This document shows, one piece after another, positions 16,574 through 25,033 of a stretch of DNA of 35,312 nucleotides. Where the stretch lies: NCBI GenBank assembly GCA_028873375.1, contig JAGWKU010000003.1:1-35312 (forward strand), written 5' to 3'. Both the position numbers and the translations under genes were made by a program. The notes below the pieces were generated by a model, which was given only the letters and a program-made list of their open reading frames with translations, did not search any database and was not told the origin of the DNA. This DNA comes from Verrucomicrobiota bacterium (lineage in GTDB: Bacteria > Chlamydiota > Chlamydiia > Chlamydiales > SM23-39). Each line of letters opens with the position of its first letter. The first letter of the stretch is position 1.

Positions 16574-19153
16574 ATGACGACGCCGATGATGGCCCAATGG
16601 GAAGCGTGTAAGCAGCAGGCCAAAGATGCCCTGTTGCTGTTTCGCTTGGGCGATTTCTATGAAGCTTTCTATGACGACGCAAAGCGGATGTCGAAGGAAA
16701 TTGGCCTGACGTTGACGGCGCGGCAAGGCATTCCGATGTGCGGCGTTCCATTTCACACGGCGGAAAGTTATGTCGACAAGCTGATCGCCAAAGGCTACAA
16801 GGTCGCCGTCGCGGAGCAGACGGAAGATCCAAAAGCCACCAAAGGCCTCGTCAGAAGAGAAATCGTCCGGATCGTGTCTCCCGGAACGATTGTCAACTCC
16901 CAGCTTTTAACCGACAAAAGGAATAACTACTTCGTCGCGGTAGCGCAAGTGGGAACTCTCTATGGCATGGCCGCGCTCGATGTGACGACAGGCGAGTTTC
17001 GGACGGTAGAGGTAGAGCAGAGCGCGGAATTAATCGATGAACTCTATCGGCTGAGGCCGACAGAGTTGCTCATATCGAAAAAGTTCAAGCAGGCGCATGC
17101 GCAACTCTTTATCGAATTGTCCCACGGCTTCCCCTATGTGTTAAATGAAAAAGAAGAGTGGCGCTTTGACTCGAAAGCAGCTCATGATTTGCTCTTAGCT
17201 CATTTTGAAGTGCAAACGCTCGATGGATTTGGTCTGAAAGGGCAACTCGCCGCCATTGCCGCGGCCGGCGCTTTGGTCGGATATTTGAAGCAAGAACTCG
17301 GGCTTCGCTTAGACCACGTGCGGCAAATAACGTCGGAAGCACTTCAAAATTATCTCTCCCTCGATCGCTCCACTGTGCGCAACTTGGAACTCACCGAATC
17401 ATCGACGCATGCCGATCACACCCTTTTGAGTTACTTGGATCGAACCGCGACCCCGATGGGCGGACGACTCCTGCGCCATTGGATCAAGCACCCGCTCCTA
17501 TCGCTCTCTGAAATCGAAGAAAGACAAGAGGCCCTCGCTGATTTTCTAAAAGTCCCTGAGGCAAGCCGTCGAGTGCACCAAATGCTCGGCGAAGTGCGCG
17601 ATCTCGAGCGGCTCATGATGAAAATCACGGCCCGCTATGCGACGCCGCGCGATCTTTTGGCCCTAGGCCTCTCCCTCTCGCACTTACCAGCCATTCGCGA
17701 ATCACTCTCTTCATTCACCGCCAAAGAACTCATCGTGCAACGAGAGGCTCTCTCCGACCCGATCTCGAGCAAGATCTGCGCTTCGCTCTCTGAAAGCCCC
17801 CCGCTTCGCCTCGGAGAAGGAGAAATTTTCAAAGATGGCGTCCATCCTGAACTCGATCGACTCAGAACCCTTTCGCGCGACTCGCTCTCGTGGATGACGA
17901 ATTACCAGATGCGCCTCCGAGAAGAGACGGGAATCAAAACGCTGAAAGTAAGCTACACCAAAGCATTTGGTTACTACATCGAAGTGACCCGCGCACAGAG
18001 CGAAAAAATCCCCCCCATCTTCCAGCGGCGGCAAACGCTCGTCAATGCCGAGAGGTTTATCACCGATGAGCTGCGCAACTATGAGCACCAAGTACTCACA
18101 GCCGAAGAGCGCTCGAAAGCGCTCGAAGCACAGCTCTTTGAAGAGCTTCGCGCCGAGGTAGCAAAGCACGCCGCCACCATCACCTTCGCCGCCAAAGCAG
18201 TCTCCCGGATCGACGTCCTCCTCGCTCTTTCCCTCGTCGCCGACGAAAATGGGCTCATCCAGCCAAAACTCGACACCTCCGACGTCTTGGATATCATCGA
18301 AGGGCGCCATCCGATCGTCGAACAATCGGTGGGCAGGGCCTCCTTCATCCCCAACGACACTGCGCTTTCCCAAAAACAGCAGCTCATGTTGATCACAGGC
18401 CCCAACATGGCCGGAAAATCAACCTACATCCGGCAAGTTGCCCTCATCGTCATCCTCGCTCAAATGGGCTCCTACGTCCCTGCCCGCTCCGCGCGGATCG
18501 GCCTCACCGACAAAATTTTCTCCCGCATCGGCGCGAGCGATGATCTGGCCCGCGGTCAATCGACCTTCATGGTCGAAATGGCCGAGACAGCCAACATCTT
18601 GAATAACGCCACCTCCCGCTCCCTCGTCCTCCTCGATGAAATCGGCCGCGGCACCAGCACCTACGACGGCATTTCAATCGCCTGGGCCGTCGCCGAGTAT
18701 CTCCTCACCACCGAGCACAAACAGGCCAAAACTCTCTTCGCGACCCACTATTGGGAACTCACTCGTCTCGAGAAAGAAATTCCCGGCGCTGTCAATTACC
18801 AGGTCGCCGTCCAAGAAACGACCGAAGGGATCGTTTTCCTCCGCAAAATCCTCCGCGGCGGAACCGACAAAAGCTACGGCATCCACGTCGCCAAACTCGC
18901 CGGCCTTCCCTACAAGGCGATCAAACGGGCTGAAGAGATGCTCTACTCCCTCGAAGCAGCGGCCCCGCGCGGCAAAAAGAAAGCCAAAGAAGATGACCAA
19001 CAGCTTTCCCTCCTCCCCCCGCCAGCCACAGACCCGCGCCTCACCGACCTCATCGCGCAACTCCGCTCCCTCGAAGTCGACCGCCTCACCCCGCTCGAAG
19101 GGCTCATCCGCCTCAGCGAACTCCACCGCAGAGCCGACAGCCTCCTTCACTGA
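16574..19153 (+). CDS. mutS: DNA mismatch repair protein MutS
   Basis: GDFYEAFYDDAKRMSKEIGLTLTAR, Walker A ITGPNMAGKSTYIRQVALIVILAQMGSYVPA, DEIGRGTSTYDGISIAWAVAEYL. Confidence 0.97.
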   Translation: MTTPMMAQWEACKQQAKDALLLFRLGDFYEAFYDDAKRMSKEIGLTLTARQGIPMCGVPFHTAESYVDKLIAKGYKVAVAEQTEDPKATKGLVRREIVRIVSPGTIVNSQLLTDKRNNYFVAVAQVGTLYGMAALDVTTGEFRTVEVEQSAELIDELYRLRPTELLISKKFKQAHAQLFIELSHGFPYVLNEKEEWRFDSKAAHDLLLAHFEVQTLDGFGLKGQLAAIAAAGALVGYLKQELGLRLDHVRQITSEALQNYLSLDRSTVRNLELTESSTHADHTLLSYLDRTATPMGGRLLRHWIKHPLLSLSEIEERQEALADFLKVPEASRRVHQMLGEVRDLERLMMKITARYATPRDLLALGLSLSHLPAIRESLSSFTAKELIVQREALSDPISSKICASLSESPPLRLGEGEIFKDGVHPELDRLRTLSRDSLSWMTNYQMRLREETGIKTLKVSYTKAFGYYIEVTRAQSEKIPPIFQRRQTLVNAERFITDELRNYEHQVLTAEERSKALEAQLFEELRAEVAKHAATITFAAKAVSRIDVLLALSLVADENGLIQPKLDTSDVLDIIEGRHPIVEQSVGRASFIPNDTALSQKQQLMLITGPNMAGKSTYIRQVALIVILAQMGSYVPARSARIGLTDKIFSRIGASDDLARGQSTFMVEMAETANILNNATSRSLVLLDEIGRGTSTYDGISIAWAVAEYLLTTEHKQAKTLFATHYWELTRLEKEIPGAVNYQVAVQETTEGIVFLRKILRGGTDKSYGIHVAKLAGLPYKAIKRAEEMLYSLEAAAPRGKKKAKEDDQQLSLLPPPATDPRLTDLIAQLRSLEVDRLTPLEGLIRLSELHRRADSLLH

Positions 19154-19194
19154 TATACACAACGCGATTCAAATTTTGAATCGCGTTGTGTATA
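19154..19194. repeat. 41-bp perfect palindrome (20-bp arms) starting at the base after the mutS stop codon
   Basis: tatacacaacgcgattcaaa-t-tttgaatcgcgttgtgtata. Confidence 0.95.
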
Positions 19195-19268
19195 CCGCTT
19201 TGCGGCGAATTTCTATCCTATCTATCCTATTATTGCTTTTAAAAAAAATATTAAGATAAAAGAAGGGA

Positions 19269-19652
19269 ATGACATCGCCGATTGGTCCAGAAGAGCCACT
19301 CTCTCCTCCTTTTTCTCCCCCTCTCGCGGCCCTCACTCCACGACTTGCCCCCATCCCTGAAAATGACGAACCGGTCAATCTCGTCCCTCAGCTCAATAGT
19401 TTCCTCGAGAAGGGAGGCCTCGATATCATTTATTCTTTCCTCGAGCAAAGCATTCCCAACGAACAATCTTTTCTAGCAGCTCTCTGCCGAAAAGACCTAA
19501 AGTTCACAGAACAGACCGCACTCATTCAAGAGCTCGCAAAAAAAGCACAACCCTCTCACGACATCCTTAACTGGGCCAAACGAAACAAGCCGAAATTGGC
19601 AGCTATTCTTGCCCGCGCATGGCCGATCCATCAGAGACAAAAGAGCTATTAA
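19269..19652 (+). CDS. Hypothetical protein with Pro-rich N-terminus
   Basis: 127-aa ORF with upstream purine-rich RBS (aagaaggga); no recognised family. Confidence 0.55.
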   Translation: MTSPIGPEEPLSPPFSPPLAALTPRLAPIPENDEPVNLVPQLNSFLEKGGLDIIYSFLEQSIPNEQSFLAALCRKDLKFTEQTALIQELAKKAQPSHDILNWAKRNKPKLAAILARAWPIHQRQKSY

Positions 19653-19670
19653 CCCGAGACTCAGGTTAAT
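19648..19670. terminator. Small hairpin at the stop codon of the preceding ORF
   Basis: attaacc-c-gag-a-ctc-a-ggttaat. Confidence 0.4.
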
Positions 19671-19761
19671 ACTGAAACGTCCACAACTACTCAAAAACTC
19701 CTTTAGAAAATACCTCAACTCCCTTACACTTATCGGGTTTTAATTTTTTAAGGAGGTATTT

Positions 19762-20088
19762 ATGTCTATGTTAGTGACAAATTGCCGCACATGCGGAACC
19801 TTTACACAGAATGTGGGAGAACTCCCCATAACATTGAAAATATTAAAAACTGGCGTGGTGGTCACACCAAATTTTGGCGCTTGCAAAGGAGCCAAAGAAA
19901 CAACATTCCCTCCTTTCCAAGGCAAAGGGAAAATCACTCTAGTTGGCGACACCTTTAACTTCGCACTCGTAGATCACCTATGCGTTAAAAAAGGTGAAAT
20001 TGCAGCGCGCAAAGCTGGCATCTCCTCGTCTGGGAAAGAAAGGCGCCACTCTGCCAAAGGAGAAAGAGATTTTTCTATTAGGACCTAA
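19762..20088 (+). CDS. Small Cys-containing protein, possible DUF4280/PAAR-like
   Basis: Strong RBS (aaggagg); CRTCG, NFGACKG, TLVGDTFNFALVDHLCVKKGEI pattern reminiscent of DUF4280 (FGxCxS..., pAL...CxxGGxI). Confidence 0.55.
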   Translation: MSMLVTNCRTCGTFTQNVGELPITLKILKTGVVVTPNFGACKGAKETTFPPFQGKGKITLVGDTFNFALVDHLCVKKGEIAARKAGISSSGKERRHSAKGERDFSIRT

Positions 20089-20105
20089 CCGCTATAATTT
20101 TATGT

Positions 20106-21929
20106 ATGGCGTTTGATCCTCGTTCGCTAGTGCTTTATCCAGATCAGCCCGGTGTCTACCTGATGAAAGATGCGGGAGATACCGTGCTCTATGTTGGAAA
20201 GGCAAAAAATTTACGGGCAAGGCTTAAGCAGTACTTTGCAGTGCATGGCGATGAGCGAGAAATGGTTCCCTACCTCATTGCCCAAGTCGATACGATCGAT
20301 ACAATCGTCGCTCTAACAGAAAAAGATGCTCTCCTTCTCGAAAATCAACTGATCAAACGGCACCAGCCTAAATACAACGTTTTACTCAAAGACGACAAGA
20401 CCTTTATCAGTCTCCTCGTCACACAGCACAAATGGCCGATGCTCCGGCTCATCCGGTACAAGGGCAAGCCAAAAGATGACGGCCTCTACTTCGGCCCCTA
20501 CACCAACGCACTCGCCGCGCGCCAAACATATGATCTCTTATCGCGTCTCTTTCCACTGCGCCAATGCTCCGACGCCGAGCTGATGTCGCGCACGCGGCCC
20601 TGTTTGCTCTATGACATCAAGCGATGCATCGCCCCTTGCGTTAGCAAATGCACAGAAGAACAGTACCAGCAACACGTGGAAGGAGCCATTCGCCTCCTCA
20701 AAGGAAAAGACAAAGAGGTGCTCCGCGAACTCAAACAGCGGATGGAAAAAGCTTCTGAAACGCTCGAATTTGAAATGGCCGACGCCCTCTTACAGACGAT
20801 CCGGCAAATCGAACATGTCACTACGATCCAACACGTCGACAATCCATTTGCCAAAGACTGCGACGTTGTGGGACTTTATCGAGAAGCCGATGCAATCCTC
20901 ATCGCTCTCCTTTTTTTCCGCGAAGGCAAACTCACCGGCTCAGAGCACTTCAGCTTTCACCGGATCGCCTCAGACGACGTCGAAATCCTCGAATCGTTTC
21001 TCCTGCAGCACTACAAATACCAAACGCAACTCCCCGCCGAGATTTTCGTCCCCACCTCGCTCTCACAAGCAGAGGCACTCTCTGAAATCCTCTCTGAGAC
21101 AGCTCAGCGAAAAGTGACCGTAACCACGCCCAAAATCGGCAAGAAAAAAGATCTCCTTGAAATGGCTCACCGCAACGCCAAAGCGCTCTTTGTCCGGGAG
21201 CAAGATGCCCGCTCTTTACGCGAAAAGCGGCTCCTCGATCTCCAAGAATCGCTCCAACTCCTCCGCTTTCCCCGCCGCATCGAATGCTTCGACACCTCCA
21301 ATATCTCCGGCACCGACCCTGTCGCCAGCCTCGTCTCCTTTGTCCATGGAGAAAAAGATAAAACTCGCCAGCGCCTTTTCAAAATCAAAGGAACTCAGCG
21401 CGCCGATGACTACACCACCATGCGCGAAGTAATCCGGCGCCACTTCGTCCGACAAAAAGAGAAGAACGATTTTTGCGACCTCCTCATCGTCGACGGCGGC
21501 AAAGGACAACTCAACATCGCCCTTGAAGTCCTCAAGGAATTAGACATCGCTTCGGTCGACATCATTGGCGTCTCCAAAGAAGAGGCTCGCCATGACAAAG
21601 GGCTGACCCAAGAAAAAATCTACCTTCCTTACCGGAAAGATCCAATTCTCATCGATCCCCGCTCGCCTCTTCTCTTTCTTCTTCAAACCATCCGTGATGA
21701 AGCGCACCGAGTCGCTATCACCTACCACCGCAAGCGGCGCTCCGAGCGAACCCTTTCCAGCGAACTGGACCTTCTCGAAGGAATTGGTCCCACTAAAAAG
21801 CAGCGGCTCCTGCGTCATTTCGGCAGCGTTAAAGCAATCCGCTCCGCATCGGAAGTCGAATGGAAGCAAGTCAAAGGGCTCACCGACAAAGACCTCGAAA
21901 CCCTCCGCAAGTGGACCACTGAAAAATAA
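20106..21929 (+). CDS. uvrC: Excinuclease ABC subunit C
   Basis: GIY-YIG QPGVYLMKDAGDTVLYVGKAKNLRARLKQYF, RPCLLYDIKRCIAPC, ECFDTSNISG, DGGKGQLN, C-terminal HhH. Confidence 0.97.
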   Translation: MAFDPRSLVLYPDQPGVYLMKDAGDTVLYVGKAKNLRARLKQYFAVHGDEREMVPYLIAQVDTIDTIVALTEKDALLLENQLIKRHQPKYNVLLKDDKTFISLLVTQHKWPMLRLIRYKGKPKDDGLYFGPYTNALAARQTYDLLSRLFPLRQCSDAELMSRTRPCLLYDIKRCIAPCVSKCTEEQYQQHVEGAIRLLKGKDKEVLRELKQRMEKASETLEFEMADALLQTIRQIEHVTTIQHVDNPFAKDCDVVGLYREADAILIALLFFREGKLTGSEHFSFHRIASDDVEILESFLLQHYKYQTQLPAEIFVPTSLSQAEALSEILSETAQRKVTVTTPKIGKKKDLLEMAHRNAKALFVREQDARSLREKRLLDLQESLQLLRFPRRIECFDTSNISGTDPVASLVSFVHGEKDKTRQRLFKIKGTQRADDYTTMREVIRRHFVRQKEKNDFCDLLIVDGGKGQLNIALEVLKELDIASVDIIGVSKEEARHDKGLTQEKIYLPYRKDPILIDPRSPLLFLLQTIRDEAHRVAITYHRKRRSERTLSSELDLLEGIGPTKKQRLLRHFGSVKAIRSASEVEWKQVKGLTDKDLETLRKWTTEK

Positions 21930-21954
21930 AGCCGCGAAACGCGGTTATATTATT

Positions 21955-22072
21955 CACCACTGAGATCACTGGGTACACTGAGGCGGCGAAGCGCCGCAAA
22001 AAGAAAAAAGATTTCACCTCTCTTCTTTTGCCGCGTTTCGCGGCCTCAGTGTACTCAGTGATCTCAGTGGTG
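21955..22072. repeat. 30-bp inverted repeat (1 mismatch) enclosing GC hairpins, between convergent uvrC and the AmaP-like gene
   Basis: Left 21955-21984 caccactgagatcactgggtacactgaggc vs right 22043-22072 gcctcagtgtactcagtgatctcagtggtg. Accompanied by gccgcgaaacgcgg (21931), ggcggcgaagcgccgc, gccgcgtttcgcggc (22030) and gccgcgcttcgcggc (22083). Confidence 0.93.
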
Positions 22073-22104
22073 CAATTTTTTTGCCGCGCTTCGCGGCTTT
22101 CTCT

Positions 22105-22617
22105 TTAGAGTTTGGAGGTCAGGACTTGGACTTTGAAGGGACGGCGATAGCCGAAGCGCTCGCGCAAGAGGGTCTCGAGGTGCTGTTCAGCGCGGAGCAA
22201 AAGTTGCTCTCGCTCTTCTTCCTCCATCGGCGCGATGAAAAGGCCGATCTCGACCTCTTTTTTGCGAGCAATCTCGATGTGAGAAATGGTTAGCTTATCG
22301 GCAAATTCCTTCCGCAGCGCTGGCTCGACTGTTTGCCGAAGTACTTCTCGATCGATTTCAAGCCAGTGGTGTCCCATTTGGAGGAGGAGGTATTGCCCTC
22401 GGTTAAGAGCATAAAAACCAAAGGCAGAGAGAAGCGCAGCGGTGAACGAGCCAATTCCGACGAGCGCACAGAGATCGGGCCGATCTAAGAGGACACCGAA
22501 AAGAACTGTGCGAACATCGTGGAGAAAGGAAAGCGAGACGAAGAAAAACCCAAGGGCAAAAAATGCGAAGAGGACAAAGAGCTGTAGAGCAGCCGCGAGG
22601 GCCTGGCGAATCGTCAT
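22105..22617 (-). CDS. AmaP-like membrane protein (alkaline shock protein anchor)
   Basis: Two N-terminal hydrophobic helices plus a C-terminal domain KLTISHIEIARKKEVEIGLFIAP...; directly downstream of an Asp23-family gene. Confidence 0.65.
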   Translation of the reverse strand: MTIRQALAAALQLFVLFAFFALGFFFVSLSFLHDVRTVLFGVLLDRPDLCALVGIGSFTAALLSAFGFYALNRGQYLLLQMGHHWLEIDREVLRQTVEPALRKEFADKLTISHIEIARKKEVEIGLFIAPMEEEEREQLLLRAEQHLETLLRERFGYRRPFKVQVLTSKL

Positions 22618-22642
22618 TGAATCCTCTGGGAAATAGAATTTT

Positions 22643-23089
22643 TCAAAATGCCTCTTCTAATTCAGCTCCTGCTTGTTCTCCCTCAGCCGCTTCTGCATCC
22701 GGTTGGGGTAAAATAAGGTCTTTGAAGATGACGTGGACCGCAGCGACGTGAAGACCTGTCCAGCGGCTCACCTCTTCGGCGAGTTTTGACTGCACCTCTT
22801 CAGCCTTTTCAGGAATCGAAATTCCGTAGCCGATATTGATCTCTACCCGGATTTCGACCGTATGTTTTTTCTGGTCTTGCTCGACATGAATCCCCTTCAC
22901 CCGCTCCAAATCGCGGCCGAGAAGGCTGTCGATCAAGTTTCCTTCCAATAAGCCAATTCCATCGATCTTAGCTAGCGTCTGCAGGCAAATCGCTTGAAAT
23001 ACCCGTGTCTCAATATCGCGAATAAACACTGTTTCAGGAAGCTGAATCTCCCTGGCATCCATATTTTTTAGTTGGTCAAACATAGTCAC
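22643..23089 (-). CDS. Asp23/Gls24 family envelope stress response protein
   Basis: IRDIETRVFQAICLQTLAKIDGI...VEIRVEINIGYGISIPEKAEEVQSKLAEEVSRWTGLHVAAVHVIFKDL. Confidence 0.85.
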   Translation of the reverse strand: MTMFDQLKNMDAREIQLPETVFIRDIETRVFQAICLQTLAKIDGIGLLEGNLIDSLLGRDLERVKGIHVEQDQKKHTVEIRVEINIGYGISIPEKAEEVQSKLAEEVSRWTGLHVAAVHVIFKDLILPQPDAEAAEGEQAGAELEEAF

Positions 23090-23146
23090 ACTCTCTCCAA
23101 AGCCTTAGTATAGCCCATTTTTCTGATTTCTGGTATAGTGGATCGC

Positions 23147-23557
23147 ATGTTTTGGCCCGATCTCACAACTGCTGTTCTCGCTTCGACCGCCGTCGGCCTT
23201 TTATCGGCCTATATTGCCCACCGACGGGGACGCAATCCACTCGGATGGTTTGCCATTGGCTTTTTCTTTGGCCTGCTCGGAATTTTGGCGATCTTTTTCG
23301 CTCCGCCGTCGCGCAAGGAAAAAGAAAAAGAGATGCCTTCCCAGCCGATCAAGCCAGTGCCAAAACCCTATCTCTTTGGTCCTATCAATAAATTTTGGTA
23401 CTACTTAGATCCGAGCCACCAGCAAGTGGGACCCATGAGCTATGAGGCTGTGTCAAACGCGTGGAAAGAGGGAAAAATTTCTCCAAAGACCTTCGTTTGG
23501 AACGAAGACTTGGAGGAGTGGAAGCCTCTTCAAGATCTGATTCGATTACAAAATTAG
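23147..23557 (+). CDS. GYF_2 domain-containing membrane protein
   Basis: N-terminal hydrophobic region, then FWYYLDPSHQQVGPMSYEAVSNAWKEGKISPKTFVWNEDLEEWKPLQDL. Confidence 0.8.
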   Translation: MFWPDLTTAVLASTAVGLLSAYIAHRRGRNPLGWFAIGFFFGLLGILAIFFAPPSRKEKEKEMPSQPIKPVPKPYLFGPINKFWYYLDPSHQQVGPMSYEAVSNAWKEGKISPKTFVWNEDLEEWKPLQDLIRLQN

Positions 23558-23559
23558 AA

Positions 23560-23618
23560 AGCCAGTTGCAAAAACTGCACGACACCGATGTGCGGGTCAA
23601 AGAGTTTTGTAACTGGCT
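23560..23618. terminator. Stem-loop between convergent GYF_2 gene and rpsN
   Basis: agccagttgcaaaaac / gttttgtaactggct, near-perfect arms with one wobble and a 1-nt bulge. Confidence 0.5.
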
Positions 23619-23622
23619 CAGA

Positions 23623-23928
23623 TTACCAGGATGCCTTGAAGATGCCGGGAATCAAGCCTTGGTTGGCCATTTCTCGGAAGCAAAGTCTCGACATTTTGAA
23701 TTTGCGAAGGAATCCGCGGCTACGGCCAGTGAACTGACAACGATTGCGCAAACGAACGCAGGAAGAATTTTTTGGCAACTTATTGAGTTCATCGACTGCG
23801 GTAAGCCGCTCTTCGATCGATTTTGTAGTGTCGGAAATGGTTTTCTTGAGCGCTTGGCGTCTATCCCATTTACCTTTGACCATTCTCTCGCGCTTTTTTT
23901 GTTTAGCGACGGAAGATCGTTTTGCCAT
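23623..23928 (-). CDS. rpsN: 30S ribosomal protein S14 (zinc-free type)
   Basis: [17 protein letters not shown]...[54 protein letters not shown]. Confidence 0.96.
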   Translation of the reverse strand: MAKRSSVAKQKKRERMVKGKWDRRQALKKTISDTTKSIEERLTAVDELNKLPKNSSCVRLRNRCQFTGRSRGFLRKFKMSRLCFREMANQGLIPGIFKASW

Positions 23929-23940
23929 TCAATTCCTCTC

Positions 23941-24078
23941 TTACTTTTTACGGCCAGGACCCTTCTGGCGCTGCTTGCGGTTGGGGTCTTTTTTGTTGAT
24001 CACGTATATACGGCCCCGACGGCGGACGGTGATGTCCCCTTTCGACGGGTCAGCTTTAATCGATGCTCGAACTTTCAT
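23941..24078 (-). CDS. rpmJ: 50S ribosomal protein L36
   Basis: Not in the ORF track (45 aa). Minus-strand translation [45 protein letters not shown]. Confidence 0.95.
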   Translation of the reverse strand: MKVRASIKADPSKGDITVRRRGRIYVINKKDPNRKQRQKGPGRKK

Positions 24079-24152
24079 CTCAAATTCCTCAAAATAGAAA
24101 GCCTATACTATATTCATCCCTCGATTTGCATTCAAGGAGAATTTTCCCCTTC

Positions 24153-24374
24153 CTATTGAGTTAAATTTTTACTTAACAATGTGGCGACCTGAAGAAGCAT
24201 TTCTTCAGCCAGCTGCTGAGCGGAACAGAGAATCACTTCAGCCTCTTCTTCCGCCTCTCTTAACCTATCTTCAGCGTGGTTAATCATTTTCTCCGCATGC
24301 TTCATAGCATCTAGCTCAATCTGACAGGTCCTTTTATGATTCCCTAAGCACAATGCCTCATTCGTTTTACACAA
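24153..24374 (-). pseudogene. C-terminal coiled-coil half of a gene probably frameshifted at a G8 tract
   Basis: Frame is open upstream to the G8 tract (QYLHALCKTNEALCL...); only a TTG start with no convincing RBS. Confidence 0.6.
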
Positions 24375-24741
24375 TGCGTGTAGATACTGCCCCCCCCACT
24401 ACCAATTTTTGATACTGGGAACTTTCTGCGAGATCGACCACCCACACATAAGAAGATCTCGAGCGGTAGATAACTTTTAACAATAAAGCGACAAGAGGGA
24501 TGACCAAGGTCGCGCAAGAAACGACCTTTAGCGCTACATTCCACCAGGGGAGCTCTTTTTTCATTCCTTCGATCTGTTGTTTGTCATGATTTCGATGACG
24601 AACTGTGCAAGCGCCGTGTCCCGCCCAATCGAAGTAACCTTCGATAGCGCTGAAAAAAGGGCGGCGGGAATCGTAAATGGGAGTGAAGAAGCTCACTGGA
24701 ATGGAAGGAGTAGTTTCATATATTTTTATAGCATGTGCCAT
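24367..24741 (-). CDS. Hypothetical membrane protein (N-terminal part of the frameshifted gene)
   Basis: DWAGHGACTVRHRNHDKQQIEGMKKELPWWNVALKVVSCATLVIPLVALLLKVIYRS; the frame ends shortly after G8 (24390-24397). Confidence 0.65.
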   Translation of the reverse strand: MAHAIKIYETTPSIPVSFFTPIYDSRRPFFSAIEGYFDWAGHGACTVRHRNHDKQQIEGMKKELPWWNVALKVVSCATLVIPLVALLLKVIYRSRSSYVWVVDLAESSQYQKLVVGGAVSTRIV

Positions 24742-24898
24742 AGACCACTCACTTTTCGAGGGGCATTATAGACCTGCAGTAAAAAAAAGCAATTCCTTAA
24801 AATAATCTTGAAAATTTTACAGACCACACCTTTTTCTTGATCGTTTCCTTCCCTCCTCTTATACTCTTTTTCTAAATCCCAATGAAAAGGAATGGACT

Positions 24899-25033
24899 AT
24901 GAAAAGAACCTATCAACCTTCAAAACGACGACGCAAAAAAGTACACGGCTTTCGCACCCGCATGAAAACAGCCAATGGCCGCAAGGTATTGAGCCGACGA
25001 CGACGCAAAGGGCGCAAAACCCTCGCTCTGTGA
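24899..25033 (+). CDS. rpmH: 50S ribosomal protein L34
   Basis: [52 protein letters not shown] with 7-nt spacing. Not in the ORF track. Confidence 0.97.
   Translation: MKRTYQPSKRRRKKVHGFRTRMKTANGRKVLSRRRRKGRKTLAL

Noticed and set aside
17711-18373. 220-aa minus-strand ORF inside mutS
   Set aside because: Antisense shadow; mutS is intact through this interval.
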